DNA of 64,000 nucleotides from Actinoplanes regularis (GTDB lineage Bacteria > Actinomycetota > Actinomycetes > Mycobacteriales > Micromonosporaceae), in the NCBI RefSeq assembly GCF_900188005.1, contig NZ_FZNR01000002.1, positions 1-64,000 on the forward strand, written 5' to 3'. This document shows positions 1 through 8,700 of the stretch, in pieces. The position numbers and the translations under genes are program-made. Each line of letters opens with the position of its first letter. Position 1 is the stretch's first letter. Below the pieces are notes generated by a model that was not told the DNA's origin, did no database searches, and saw nothing but the letters and a program-made list of their open reading frames with translations.

Positions 1-135
1 AAGGCCATCGTGCACTTCGACACGAAGAAGGACGACCAGGGCGACCGCGACATCAGCATCGACAGCACCAAGAACAGCCTCGCCTCGTTCAAGAAACTCG
101 CCGCCAACCCGATCTTCAACGTCAAGCTCGGCTGA
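1..135 (+). CDS. C-terminal end of a probable secreted glycoside hydrolase (GH26-like), 5' truncated
   Basis: Frame 1 is open from the window edge to a TGA at 133-135, giving the last 44 residues of a larger protein. The visible tail has an HFDTKK segment, a DIS-IDST segment and an SLASFKKLAANPIFN stretch before the stop. Tails of this kind (a beta-strand with FDT or FDxE, then an A/S-L-A-A-F-K-x-L-A-x-x-P-x-F-N motif) occur at the C-terminus of GH26 mannanase-like enzymes. That assignment is from recall of the family and is only suggestive. A strong terminator follows, so this gene is not part of the operon that begins at 335. Confidence 0.5.
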   Translation, partial: KAIVHFDTKKDDQGDRDISIDSTKNSLASFKKLAANPIFNVKLG

Positions 136-152
136 CCCGACAGACACGACAC

Positions 153-196
153 CGAAAGAGCGGCTCTTCCCTCGTACGGGAAAAGCCGCTCTTTCG
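153..196. terminator. Bidirectional intrinsic terminator
   Basis: A 19-nt arm at 153-171 pairs with 178-196 with a single mismatch around a 6-nt loop, and a T-rich run (tctttgattctt) follows on the + strand. It sits 18 nt after the stop of the upstream partial gene. It isolates the biosynthetic operon beginning at 335 from readthrough. Of the 199 nt between genes, the rest (197-334) shows no confident promoter. Confidence 0.85.
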
Positions 197-334
197 TCTT
201 TGATTCTCAAGGCCCGCGAATTACGCACCGACTCGTCCGTTATGCGGCATCATGGGTGCGTACCTGCCATCGTCACCAGTTGCCGCCGGATTGGATTCCT
301 GCCGAGAATCGGACTGCAAGAGGAAGTCGTGGGC

Positions 335-1201
335 ATGAAGGATTCTGTCGCGTCATCGTTCACGACGATGCAGGAAGACGTGCTGTTCGATGTTCCGTAC
401 AGCAGCGCCGCCCCATTCCACGAGTACTACGGCGACGGTCCGCCACCCAGCCGGCTGGGCATGGGGTGCGGGTGGCAGTCGTTCGAGGTCGCCCGGCGGG
501 TGCGGGAGCGGACCGGGGTCAAGGCCACGCTCCTGTTCTCCGGCCGGCACATCGTCGCGGTGTATCCCGGTGCCGACGACCTGGTAGTGCTCGATCCGTA
601 CCTGCTGCACCGCCTTCCGGTGGTGCTGCGCGGGGCGGACGCGGCCGACGGTGTCGTGACGGCGACCGAGGACGCGTTCCCGTTCCGGACGACCGCGAGC
701 GGCGAGCCGAGGCCGTCGAAGCTCAGGTTGCGATGGACTCCCACGAGCGGCGGAATGCACAGCGAATACAGCCGGTACAGCCCGCGGCTGGACCGGTACG
801 TGACTTTCCGGGCGTTCACCTTCCGCCCCGGGTCGAGGCTGCCGGCCTTCCCGCCGCCGCGTGGACTCGTCCTGCGGCTGCTGCTGCACGCCGAGCAGAA
901 CAACGTGTCGATCAGGAGCATCGATCGGGACAGCGGCCGCATGCGTGAGCTGGTGCTGCCGTTCACCGGACGGCCGCGCGACCGGCTGGTGGACGAGCGT
1001 TTCCTGATCACCAAGGACAACCAGGGAGCGGTGAGCCACGCCGGGACCGACGGGTTCCAGCGCGACCTGACCGAGATCTGCGCGTCCGTCGCCGCCAGCC
1101 CGGAGGAGCTGGTCGGCTACCTGCTCGGCGCCGCCGAGATCTACGCCGCGAAGGCCCCGGAGGACCTCGAGGTTCCGGAGTACTCCCTGGAGGACGAATG
1201 A
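335..1201 (+). CDS. Arylamine N-acetyltransferase-like (Cys-His-Asp) protein, first gene of PKS operon
   Basis: A 288-residue protein starting at ATG 335 behind an AGGAAG site at 321-326. The frame is open back to TTG 200, but that start lies next to the terminator. A Cys45 (GMGCGWQ), His72 (GRHIVAV), Asp87 (VVLDPY) series resembles the catalytic triad of arylamine N-acetyltransferases and transglutaminase-fold enzymes; the 15-residue His-Asp spacing equals that of classical NATs. NAT homologues act as amide synthases that release ansamycin polyketides (RifF type), so a role in acyl transfer or chain release is possible but inferred. The sequence is otherwise divergent, without the RGGxCxExN box. 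The stop overlaps the next start (ATGA). The triad is seen; the fold and function are inference. Confidence 0.55.
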   Translation: MKDSVASSFTTMQEDVLFDVPYSSAAPFHEYYGDGPPPSRLGMGCGWQSFEVARRVRERTGVKATLLFSGRHIVAVYPGADDLVVLDPYLLHRLPVVLRGADAADGVVTATEDAFPFRTTASGEPRPSKLRLRWTPTSGGMHSEYSRYSPRLDRYVTFRAFTFRPGSRLPAFPPPRGLVLRLLLHAEQNNVSIRSIDRDSGRMRELVLPFTGRPRDRLVDERFLITKDNQGAVSHAGTDGFQRDLTEICASVAASPEELVGYLLGAAEIYAAKAPEDLEVPEYSLEDE

Positions 1202-1695
1202 GCACCGGTTCGTTCTTCGTCGCCGGACTCATGCAGGGGGCCAGGCCGGGCGCCGACCTGGCGGACCAGAGCTACCGGCAGGAACTCCGCGAGGTGATCG
1301 GGCGGCACCGGCCGGACGCCGTCGTGAGCGATCCCGTCGAACTCCTCCTCGAACGGTTCGCCGGCGAGGTGACCCGGATCCGCGCGGCCCACGCGGCGCT
1401 CGCCGGGCAACCGGTGCTCCGGCGCGACCGCCTCGATCCCGTCGTGCTCGAGCTGATCGACGCGTTCCACGAGATGACCGAGCTCGCCGCCGCCTCGGAC
1501 GTGTGCGTGGCCTGGCTGCCCGGCCGGGAGCCGAGCATGGGCACGGCGATGGAGATGTACCGCGCCTACCTGGCCGGACGCACGGTCGTCGCGATCACCG
1601 AGATGCGCCAGACGCTCGCGATCCTGGCGTGCTCGACGGTGATCCTGCCGGATCTCGCCGCGTTCGAGGAGTGGCTGGTCGCGGAGGCGCCATGA
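1198..1695 (+). CDS. Nucleoside 2-deoxyribosyltransferase-like protein
   Basis: A 165-residue protein whose ATG overlaps the previous stop by 4 nt. The N-terminal strand-loop FVAGLMQG and the C-terminal block DVCVAWLP-x4-SMGTAMEMYRAYLAG-x-TVVAIT match the Rossmann-like nucleoside 2-deoxyribosyltransferase/MTH538 family, in which the Glu of the GTxxE block (here Glu119) is the nucleophile. The length is normal for the family. In this operon it may cleave or exchange an N-glycosidic bond, or simply bind a nucleotide. It is an unexpected partner for a polyketide synthase. The family call is good; substrate and role are unknown. Confidence 0.65.
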   Translation: MSTGSFFVAGLMQGARPGADLADQSYRQELREVIGRHRPDAVVSDPVELLLERFAGEVTRIRAAHAALAGQPVLRRDRLDPVVLELIDAFHEMTELAAASDVCVAWLPGREPSMGTAMEMYRAYLAGRTVVAITEMRQTLAILACSTVILPDLAAFEEWLVAEAP

Positions 1696-3380
1696 ACCAG
1701 GAAGCACTGGCTCCCGGTCCGGCCGTGCTCCGTGCCGCCGCGGAGCGACCGGACACGATCGCCATGACGTTCGTCGACCACTCGACCGCCCGCGACGGTG
1801 TGGCGACCGAGCTGACCTATCGTGACCTGGCGGAACGAAGCGCCGCGGTGGCGGCCTGCCTGCTGGAGTGCACCCGCCCGGGGGAACGTGCCGCGATCCT
1901 CTGCGGACACGACGCGGACTACGTCATCGCCTTCCTCGGCTGTCTGCGCGCCGGCGTGATCGGCGTGCCGCTGTTCGCACCCGAACCGTTCCGACCGGCC
2001 GACCGGCTGCTCGACGTGATCGCCGACTGCACGCCCGAGATCGTGCTGACCAGCGGTGGACACCTCGACGCCGTACAGCGGCTGCTCGCCTCGCCCCGGC
2101 TCGCGGTGCTGCCGAAGGAGGTCCTGCCGGTCGATCGGATCGGGCCCGGCTCCCGCCCGGCGCCGCCGGGCCCGCTCGACGGCGATGCCGTCGCCTACCT
2201 GCAGTACACCTCGGGATCGACGAGAAGACCGGCCGGTGTGCGGGTCACGCATCGCAATGTGCTGGCCGGTGCCGCGCAGCTGACCGCCTGGGTACCGCCC
2301 GACGCGTCGTCGCGGCTGGTCAGCTGGCTCCCGTTCTTCCACGACATGGGCCTGATGTTCTCGATCGTGCTCCCGCTGGCCCGCGCGGTCCCGGTGACCT
2401 GCTTCGCGCCGCTGGCGTTCGTCAAGCACCCGCGGCGCTGGCTGGAGCTGCTCACCACCGGGCACGCCACCCACACCATGTCCCCGAACTTCGGGCTCGA
2501 CCTGTGCGTCGACCGGGTCGGACCGCAACAGCGCGCGGGAATCGACCTGTCCGCGCTGCGGGCGCTGGGCAACGGATCGGAGCCCGTCCGGATCAGGACC
2601 TTGAACCGGTTCACCGAAGCGTTCCGGGGCAACGGGTTCCGGCACGAGGCGCACTGCCCCGGCTACGGCCTGGCCGAGGCGACCATGGCGGTGACCGGGC
2701 ACGAGCCGGGGCGGCCGGTGCGGGTCGGCGCCTTCGACCGGCGGGAACTCTCCGCCGGCCGGATCCGGCCGGTCGACGCGGCGGACCCCGGAGCGCGGCT
2801 GATCGTCAGTTCGGGCCGGCCGATCCGGCAGGAGGTCCGGATCGCGCGGCCGTGGGCAGACGGTCCCGGTGAGATCCGGGTGCGCGGCGACAACGTCTGC
2901 GCGGGGTACTGGCGGCAACCCGAACGGTCCGCCGAGACGTTCGGCACGGACGAGGACGGGAACGCCGGCTGGCTGCGCACCGGCGACCTCGGGTTCCTTT
3001 TGGACGGCGAGTTGTACGTCACGGGCCGGCTCCGCGAGCTGATCGTCATCGACGGCCGCAACCACTACCCGGCGGACATCGAGGCCACCGTCGAGGAGAC
3101 GTGCCCGCAGCTGCGCCGGGGCCGGGTCGTCGCATTCGCCTCGGAGATCGACGACGCGGAGCGGCTGGTCGTGGTGGCCGAACCGCGGTCGCCGGCGTCC
3201 GCCACGGACGTCGAGACGATCCGGGCGGCGGTACGGGCCGGGGTGGCCGGGCGTCACGACGTGCGCGTCCACACCGTGGCCCTGCTCAGAAGGGGCAGCG
3301 TGCCGATCACGTCGAGCGGGAAGCCCCGGCGGCGGGAGTGCCGGATCCGGTTCGAGCGTGGGGACTTCGGCCATGGATGA
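1692..3380 (+). CDS. Fatty-acyl-AMP ligase (FAAL)
   Basis: A 562-residue adenylate-forming enzyme; the start at ATG 1692 overlaps the upstream stop (ATGA). The P-loop YLQYTSGST lies at residues 169-177. It is followed by SWLPFFHDMGL, the FAAL-typical FVKHPRRWLE and SPNFGLDLC blocks, GYGLAEATMAV, and the C-terminal hinge WLRTGDLGFL then GRLRELIVIDGRNHYP. These separate FAALs from CoA-forming FACLs. FAALs activate a fatty acid as acyl-AMP and pass it to the phosphopantetheine arm of an ACP rather than to CoA. The next gene starts with an ACP domain, the obvious acceptor, so this enzyme most likely provides the starter acyl chain for the synthase. Confidence 0.9.
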   Translation: MNQEALAPGPAVLRAAAERPDTIAMTFVDHSTARDGVATELTYRDLAERSAAVAACLLECTRPGERAAILCGHDADYVIAFLGCLRAGVIGVPLFAPEPFRPADRLLDVIADCTPEIVLTSGGHLDAVQRLLASPRLAVLPKEVLPVDRIGPGSRPAPPGPLDGDAVAYLQYTSGSTRRPAGVRVTHRNVLAGAAQLTAWVPPDASSRLVSWLPFFHDMGLMFSIVLPLARAVPVTCFAPLAFVKHPRRWLELLTTGHATHTMSPNFGLDLCVDRVGPQQRAGIDLSALRALGNGSEPVRIRTLNRFTEAFRGNGFRHEAHCPGYGLAEATMAVTGHEPGRPVRVGAFDRRELSAGRIRPVDAADPGARLIVSSGRPIRQEVRIARPWADGPGEIRVRGDNVCAGYWRQPERSAETFGTDEDGNAGWLRTGDLGFLLDGELYVTGRLRELIVIDGRNHYPADIEATVEETCPQLRRGRVVAFASEIDDAERLVVVAEPRSPASATDVETIRAAVRAGVAGRHDVRVHTVALLRRGSVPITSSGKPRRRECRIRFERGDFGHG

Positions 3381-4860
3381 CGTACGGCGGTGGCTGACCG
3401 AACGGCTCGCGGCGCAGGTCGGCGTACCGCCCGCGGAGATCGACCCCGATCGCCCGTTCGCCGACTACGGCATCGGCTCCCGTGACGCCGTGGGGATCGC
3501 CGGTGAGCTGGAGGAGCTGCTGGACCGGCCGATCGAGCCGATCGTCCTGTGGCAGCAGCCGACCCTCCGCAGACTCGCCGACTCCCTCTCCGCGGAGCAC
3601 CCGCCGCTCACGGCGAGGGCGGCACAGCCGTCGGCGGAGGTCTCCGTGGTCGGCATCGGCTGCCGGTTGCCCGGCGAGGTCGACTCACCGGCGCAGCTCT
3701 GGCGCCTGCTGAGGTCCGGCGGTGACGTCGTCACCGAAGTGCCGGCCGACCGCTGGGACACCGGTCCCGTCCCGGAGGGGACGACCACAGCGGGCGCCTT
3801 CCTCAGCCGGGTCTACGACTTCGACGCGGAGTTCTTCGGGATCTCGCCGCGGGAGGCCGTCGAGATGGATCCGCAGCAGCGCATCCTGCTCGAGGTGGTG
3901 TGGGAGGCGCTGGAGCACGCGGGCATCCCGCCGGACGGCCTCGCGTCCAGCCGGACCGGGGTGTTCGTCGGCGCGTCCACCAACGATTACGGCCGGGAGC
4001 GGCTGGCCGACCCGGCGGAGATCAGCGGGTGGACCGGAACCGGCGTGGCGGCGAGCATTCTGGCCAACCGGATCTCCTACGTGCTCGACCTGCGTGGCCC
4101 GAGCCTGACCGTGGACACCGCCTGCTCGTCGTCGCTCGTGGCGCTGCACCTGGCGAAACGCAGCCTGGACGCGCGGGAGTGCGACCTGGCGATCGTCGCG
4201 GGGGTGAATCTGATCCTCTCCCCGGCGATCACGGTGAACTTCGACCGCTCGGGCGCGATGGCGCCCGACGGGCGGTGCCGCCCGTTCGACGCCGCCGCGG
4301 ACGGGTACGTCCGTGGCGAGGGCTGTGTCGTGGTCGTGCTCAAGCGGCCCGAGGAGACCGACGGGCGGCACGCGACGGTGATCGCCAGCGCGGTCAACCA
4401 GGACGGGCGCTCGAACGGCCTGATGGCGCCCAATCCGTCGGCGCAACGGGACCTGCTGGCCGAGGTCTACAGCGGGATTCCGCACGAGACGGTCTGCTAC
4501 GTCGAAGCGCACGGCACCGGGACACCGCTCGGCGACCCGATCGAGGCGACCGCGCTGGGGACGGTGCTGGGCCGGGACCGGGCCCGTCCCCTGCTGATCG
4601 GCTCGGTCAAGTCGAACCTCGGCCACCTGGAGGCGGCCGCGGGCATCGCCGGTCTGGTCAAGGCGGTGCTGTCGCTCGAACACGGGCACATCCCGCCGAC
4701 GGTGCACTACCGCTCCCCGAACCCGCACATCGACTTCGACCGGCTGGGCCTCGCCGTGGCGGACGAGACCACGCCGCTGCCGGACGGCGACGCGCTGATC
4801 GGGGTCAGTTCCTTCGGATTCGGCGGCACGAACGCGCACGCCGTGCTCCGCCGACCGTGA
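3373..4860 (+). CDS. ACP-ketosynthase didomain polyketide synthase
   Basis: A 495-residue protein. It starts at ATG 3373, overlapping FAAL by 8 nt; GTG 3358 is an alternative. Residues 1-75 are an acyl carrier protein with Ser36 in GIGSRDA (the usual Asp before Ser is Gly). Residues about 87-495 are a full ketosynthase with Cys251 (DTACSSS), His380 (HGTGT) and His418 (KSNLGH), ending in the GFGGTNAH block. There is no AT; acyltransferase, reductive domains and a second ACP are on the protein encoded two genes on (5715-9293). The first extension module is therefore split across two polypeptides. The ACP is the likely acceptor for the FAAL-activated chain. Confidence 0.93.
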   Translation: MDDVRRWLTERLAAQVGVPPAEIDPDRPFADYGIGSRDAVGIAGELEELLDRPIEPIVLWQQPTLRRLADSLSAEHPPLTARAAQPSAEVSVVGIGCRLPGEVDSPAQLWRLLRSGGDVVTEVPADRWDTGPVPEGTTTAGAFLSRVYDFDAEFFGISPREAVEMDPQQRILLEVVWEALEHAGIPPDGLASSRTGVFVGASTNDYGRERLADPAEISGWTGTGVAASILANRISYVLDLRGPSLTVDTACSSSLVALHLAKRSLDARECDLAIVAGVNLILSPAITVNFDRSGAMAPDGRCRPFDAAADGYVRGEGCVVVVLKRPEETDGRHATVIASAVNQDGRSNGLMAPNPSAQRDLLAEVYSGIPHETVCYVEAHGTGTPLGDPIEATALGTVLGRDRARPLLIGSVKSNLGHLEAAAGIAGLVKAVLSLEHGHIPPTVHYRSPNPHIDFDRLGLAVADETTPLPDGDALIGVSSFGFGGTNAHAVLRRP

Positions 4861-4875
4861 ACACGAGGTGCCACC

Positions 4876-5718
4876 ATGGATTTCGGGGTGATGATGCTGG
4901 TCACCGACTACTCCCTGGACGCGGCGTCGGTGGCCCGGGCGGCCGAGGAGCGGGGATTCGAGTCGTTCTTCGTGCCCGAGCACACCCACGTACCGGTGAG
5001 CATGGCGACCCCGCTCCCGGGCGGTCTGGAGATCCCGCCGGAGGCCCTGCAGGGCATCGATCCCTTCATCACGCTGGCCGTCGCCGCCGCGGCCACCAGC
5101 CGGCTACGGCTCGGAACGGGCGTCTGTCAGGTGCCGCTGCGTCATCCGATCCAGCTGGCGAAGCAGGTGGCCAGCATCGACGTCGTCTCCGGTGGCCGGT
5201 TCCTGTTCGGCGTCGGCGCGGGCTGGAACCGCGAGGAGATGCTGAACCACGGTGCGGACCCGCGGACCCGGACCGCCCGGCTGCTGGAGCACGTGGCGGC
5301 GATGAAGCGCATCTGGACCACGCACGAGGCGTCGTTCGCGGGCCGGTTCGTCAACTTCGAGCCGCTGTGGTCGGTCCCGAAACCGGTGCAGCGCCCGCAC
5401 CCGCCGATCCTCTACGGTGGTAACGGACCGCACGCGATCGACCGGGTGCTGGAGCTCGACGCCGAATGGATGCCGTGGCACGCGCTGCTCGGCGAGGACT
5501 TCGCCGATGACGTGGCCGAGCTGCGGCAGCGGGCCGCGCTGGCCGGGCGGATGTCGGTACCGGTCACGGTCTTCGACGCACCGGCCGACGAGGAGATCCT
5601 CGACGGGTACCGGGAGGCCGGTGTCTCCCGCTGCGTCTTCCCGCTGCCCCCGGCCTCGGCCGACGAGGTCCTCGCCATCATGGACTGGTACGCGGAAGTG
5701 GCCGAGGAGCTGAGATGA
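4876..5718 (+). CDS. LLM-class (luciferase-like) F420-dependent oxidoreductase
   Basis: A 280-residue TIM-barrel luciferase-like flavin/F420 enzyme. The N-terminal MDFGVMMLVTDY, the FVPEHTHVP segment, RLRLGTGVCQVPLRHP and GRFLFGVGAGWNREEM are hallmarks of the actinobacterial LLM group predicted to use F420. It starts at ATG 4876, 15 nt after the ACP-KS gene, and ends in an ATGA overlap with the AT-DH-KR-ACP gene. Its place between the two halves of a split PKS module suggests it oxidises or reduces the growing or finished chain. The cofactor is inferred from family membership. Confidence 0.85.
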   Translation: MDFGVMMLVTDYSLDAASVARAAEERGFESFFVPEHTHVPVSMATPLPGGLEIPPEALQGIDPFITLAVAAAATSRLRLGTGVCQVPLRHPIQLAKQVASIDVVSGGRFLFGVGAGWNREEMLNHGADPRTRTARLLEHVAAMKRIWTTHEASFAGRFVNFEPLWSVPKPVQRPHPPILYGGNGPHAIDRVLELDAEWMPWHALLGEDFADDVAELRQRAALAGRMSVPVTVFDAPADEEILDGYREAGVSRCVFPLPPASADEVLAIMDWYAEVAEELR

Positions 5719-8700
5719 CCGGTCTCTTCCCGATCTCCGCCCGCTCACCCGAATCGCTGGAGGCCAACGCGAAGCGCCTGGCGCACTGGCTGGCGAACGA
5801 GGGCGCCACGGTTCCGCTGGCGGACGTCGGCTACACACTGGCCCGGCACCGCTCCCACCTGCACGAACGGTTGACCGTCGTCGCCGACGGCCGGGAGCAG
5901 CTGATCGATCGGCTGGGTAGCGGCGACTACCAGCACGGCACGGTGGCTCCGCGAGAGCCCGGTGCGGTGTTCGTCTTCTCGGGTCACGGTTCGCAGTGGA
6001 CCGGCATGGGCCGGGAGCTGCTGAGAAGTGAACCGGTCTTCGCCGGACTGGTCGAAGAGCTCGAAGCCGTGTTCGCGCGGGAGTGCGGCCGCGCGCTGTC
6101 CGACCTGTTGACGAGTGCGGATCTCGGCTCGGCCGGGGCGGATCTGGTGCAGCCCGCGCTCTTCGCCACGCAGCTGGGGCTGGCGAGGATCTGGCGCCAC
6201 TACGGGATCGACCCGGCCGCGATCATCGGGCAGTCGATGGGTGAGGTCGCCGCTGCGGTCGTGGCGGGTGCCCTGTCCGCGGCCGATGGGATGCGGGTGA
6301 CCTGCCGGCGGTCGGCCCTGATCGAACGGCGACTGGCCGGTCGTGGCGCTGCCGCGGCGGTGGAGTTGCCCGTCGCGATGCTGACGCGGCGAATCGGCCG
6401 CGAGGGTGCCCTCGACATCGCGGTGTACGGCTCGACCAGGGCGTCCGTGGTCTCCGGCGGCTCGGCGGAGGTCGAGCGGTTCATCGCCGGCTGCGAGGCC
6501 GACGAGATCACGGTGCATCGGGTGCCGGGGGTCCGATTCGCCGCGCACACCCGGCAGGTCGACCCGATCCTCGACGAGCTGACCGCGGTCCTCGGCGACA
6601 TCGAGCCCCGCGACCCGGCGATCCCCTTCTACGGCACGGCCGTACCGGAGATCCCGCCCTCGTTCGACGCCGGCTACTGGGCGGCCAACCTGCGCAATCC
6701 CGTTCGGTTGGAGCAGGCGGTGCGGGCCGCGGCGGCGGACGGGTACCGGTGTTTCATCGAGATCTCACCGCACCCGCTGGTGGTCGCCGCCATCTCGGAC
6801 ACGCTGGCCGACTCCGGGATCGCGGGAACCGCCGTGTTCGGGTCGCTCAAGCGGGACCAGCCCGCACGGCAGACGCTGCTGGCCGGCGTCGGCCAGGCGC
6901 ACTGTCTCGGGTTGCCGGTGGCCTGGGACGCGCTGCATCCCGGCGGCCGGCTGGCCGAGTTGCCGACGATGGCGTGGAACCGGAAGCGGTACCGGGCGGC
7001 CGCCCCGCGCTCCGACGACCGGCATCCGCTGCTCGGAGTGCACGTCGAGCTTCCCGACCGGCACGTCTGGCAGGCGACGGTCGATCTCGACCGGTTGCCG
7101 TGGCTCGCCGACCACAGGGTGAACGGCCGGGCGGTGCTGCCGGGCTCGGCCATGGTCGAGATCGCCGTCGCCGCCGCCCGCGCCGTCTGGGACGCCCCGC
7201 CGGCCACGATCGAGGTGTCCGATCTGGAGCTGCGGCGCCTGGTGCCGCTGTCCCGGCCGGTGACGCTGACGACGACCATGTCCGTCTCGGGTGACACCGC
7301 GACCGTGGAGATCGCCGTGGACGGGACCGGGCACGCCGGTGCGACCGTCCGGCGGGCGGCGTGCCGGGCCGACGGCGACGTCGTACCCGTGACGCGGTGG
7401 GGTGACCCCGGTCCGGCCTATCAGCGACTGCGCGCGGCCGGGCAGGAGCACGGCCCCGCGTTCGCCGCGATGACCGGGGTGTCCGGCGAGTGGTCCAGGG
7501 TGTCCTGGCCGGCCGGGTTGCCGCGGGACGGCCGGTTCGTCCTGCACCCCGCGATGCTCGACGCGTGCCTGCACGGGATCGCCGCGGTCGTCGCCGGGGA
7601 GACGACCGGGACCGTCCTGCCGGTCGGGATCGGCAGCGTGCGGGCCCGGCGCCCGCTCGGCCGTGACCTGATCTGCCGGGCGAGCGTCAAGCCCGCGGAG
7701 GACGGCGACAGCCTGGCGACCGTCGGGGTGTACGAGGTCTCCGGGGAGTGGGTCGCGACGCTCGACGGCGTGCGATTGAACCGGCTCGACGACGTCCCGC
7801 GCTGGGAAGACCTGTTGTACGGCGTCGAGTGGGTCGTCTCCCCGCCGCCCACCGGGCCAGCCGAGCAGGTCGGCCGGGTCGTCCGGGTGCCGGCCGGCGT
7901 GGACGGCCCGCGCCTCGTGCTCGACTTCGCGACGACCGTGCGGGACCTCCTGGCGGCCGGGCCACCGTACGACCGCGTCTTCGTCGTGGTCGATGCGGCG
8001 AACCCGGAGCACGCCGCCCTGCTCGGCCTGGTTCGCACGCTCCGGCACGAGCACCCGGAGCTCCCGATCTCCCTGGTGGACGACCCGGACGGCACCGGGG
8101 ACGTCACGTCGGGCACGGAGGACGAGGTCAGCTACCGGCACGGGGTCCGCCGGACCGCCCGGTTCGCGCCCCTCGAGCTCCCGGCGCGAACGCACTCCGT
8201 GCTGGTCCGCCCGGACGGCGCCTACCTGGTGACCGGCGGCACCCGCGGTCTCGGTCTGCGGACCGCGCAGTGGCTCGCGGAGCAGGGTGCGGGCACGATC
8301 GTCCTCTGCGGCCGGTCGGACCCGGACGCCCCGGTCGCGAACACCCTGGTGCTCACCGGCGACCTCACCGAGACCGCCGATCGGGCTGTCACGCTCGCGG
8401 AGAGCAGGGGGCATCCGCTGCGCGGGGTCGTGCACGCCGCCGGAGTCCTGGACGACAGCCTGCTGGAGGAGCTCGACGCCGGACGGATCGAGCGGGTCTG
8501 GCATCCGAAGGTGCTCGGTGCCGAGCGGGTGCGGGCCGCGCTCGGCGACCGGCGGCTCGACTGGTGGGTGAGCTACTCGTCGCTGGCGTCGTTGGTCGGC
8601 GCTCCCGGGCAGGCCGCGCACGCGGCGACGAACGCCTGGCTCGACGCGTTCGGAGCCCGGTTGCGCGACGAGGGGATCCGGGCGGTCACCGTGAACTGGG

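Noticed and set aside
1503..1691. N-terminal extension of the FAAL
   Set aside because: Overlaps the deoxyribosyltransferase-like gene in another frame and has no FAAL similarity; ATG 1692 is the coupled start.
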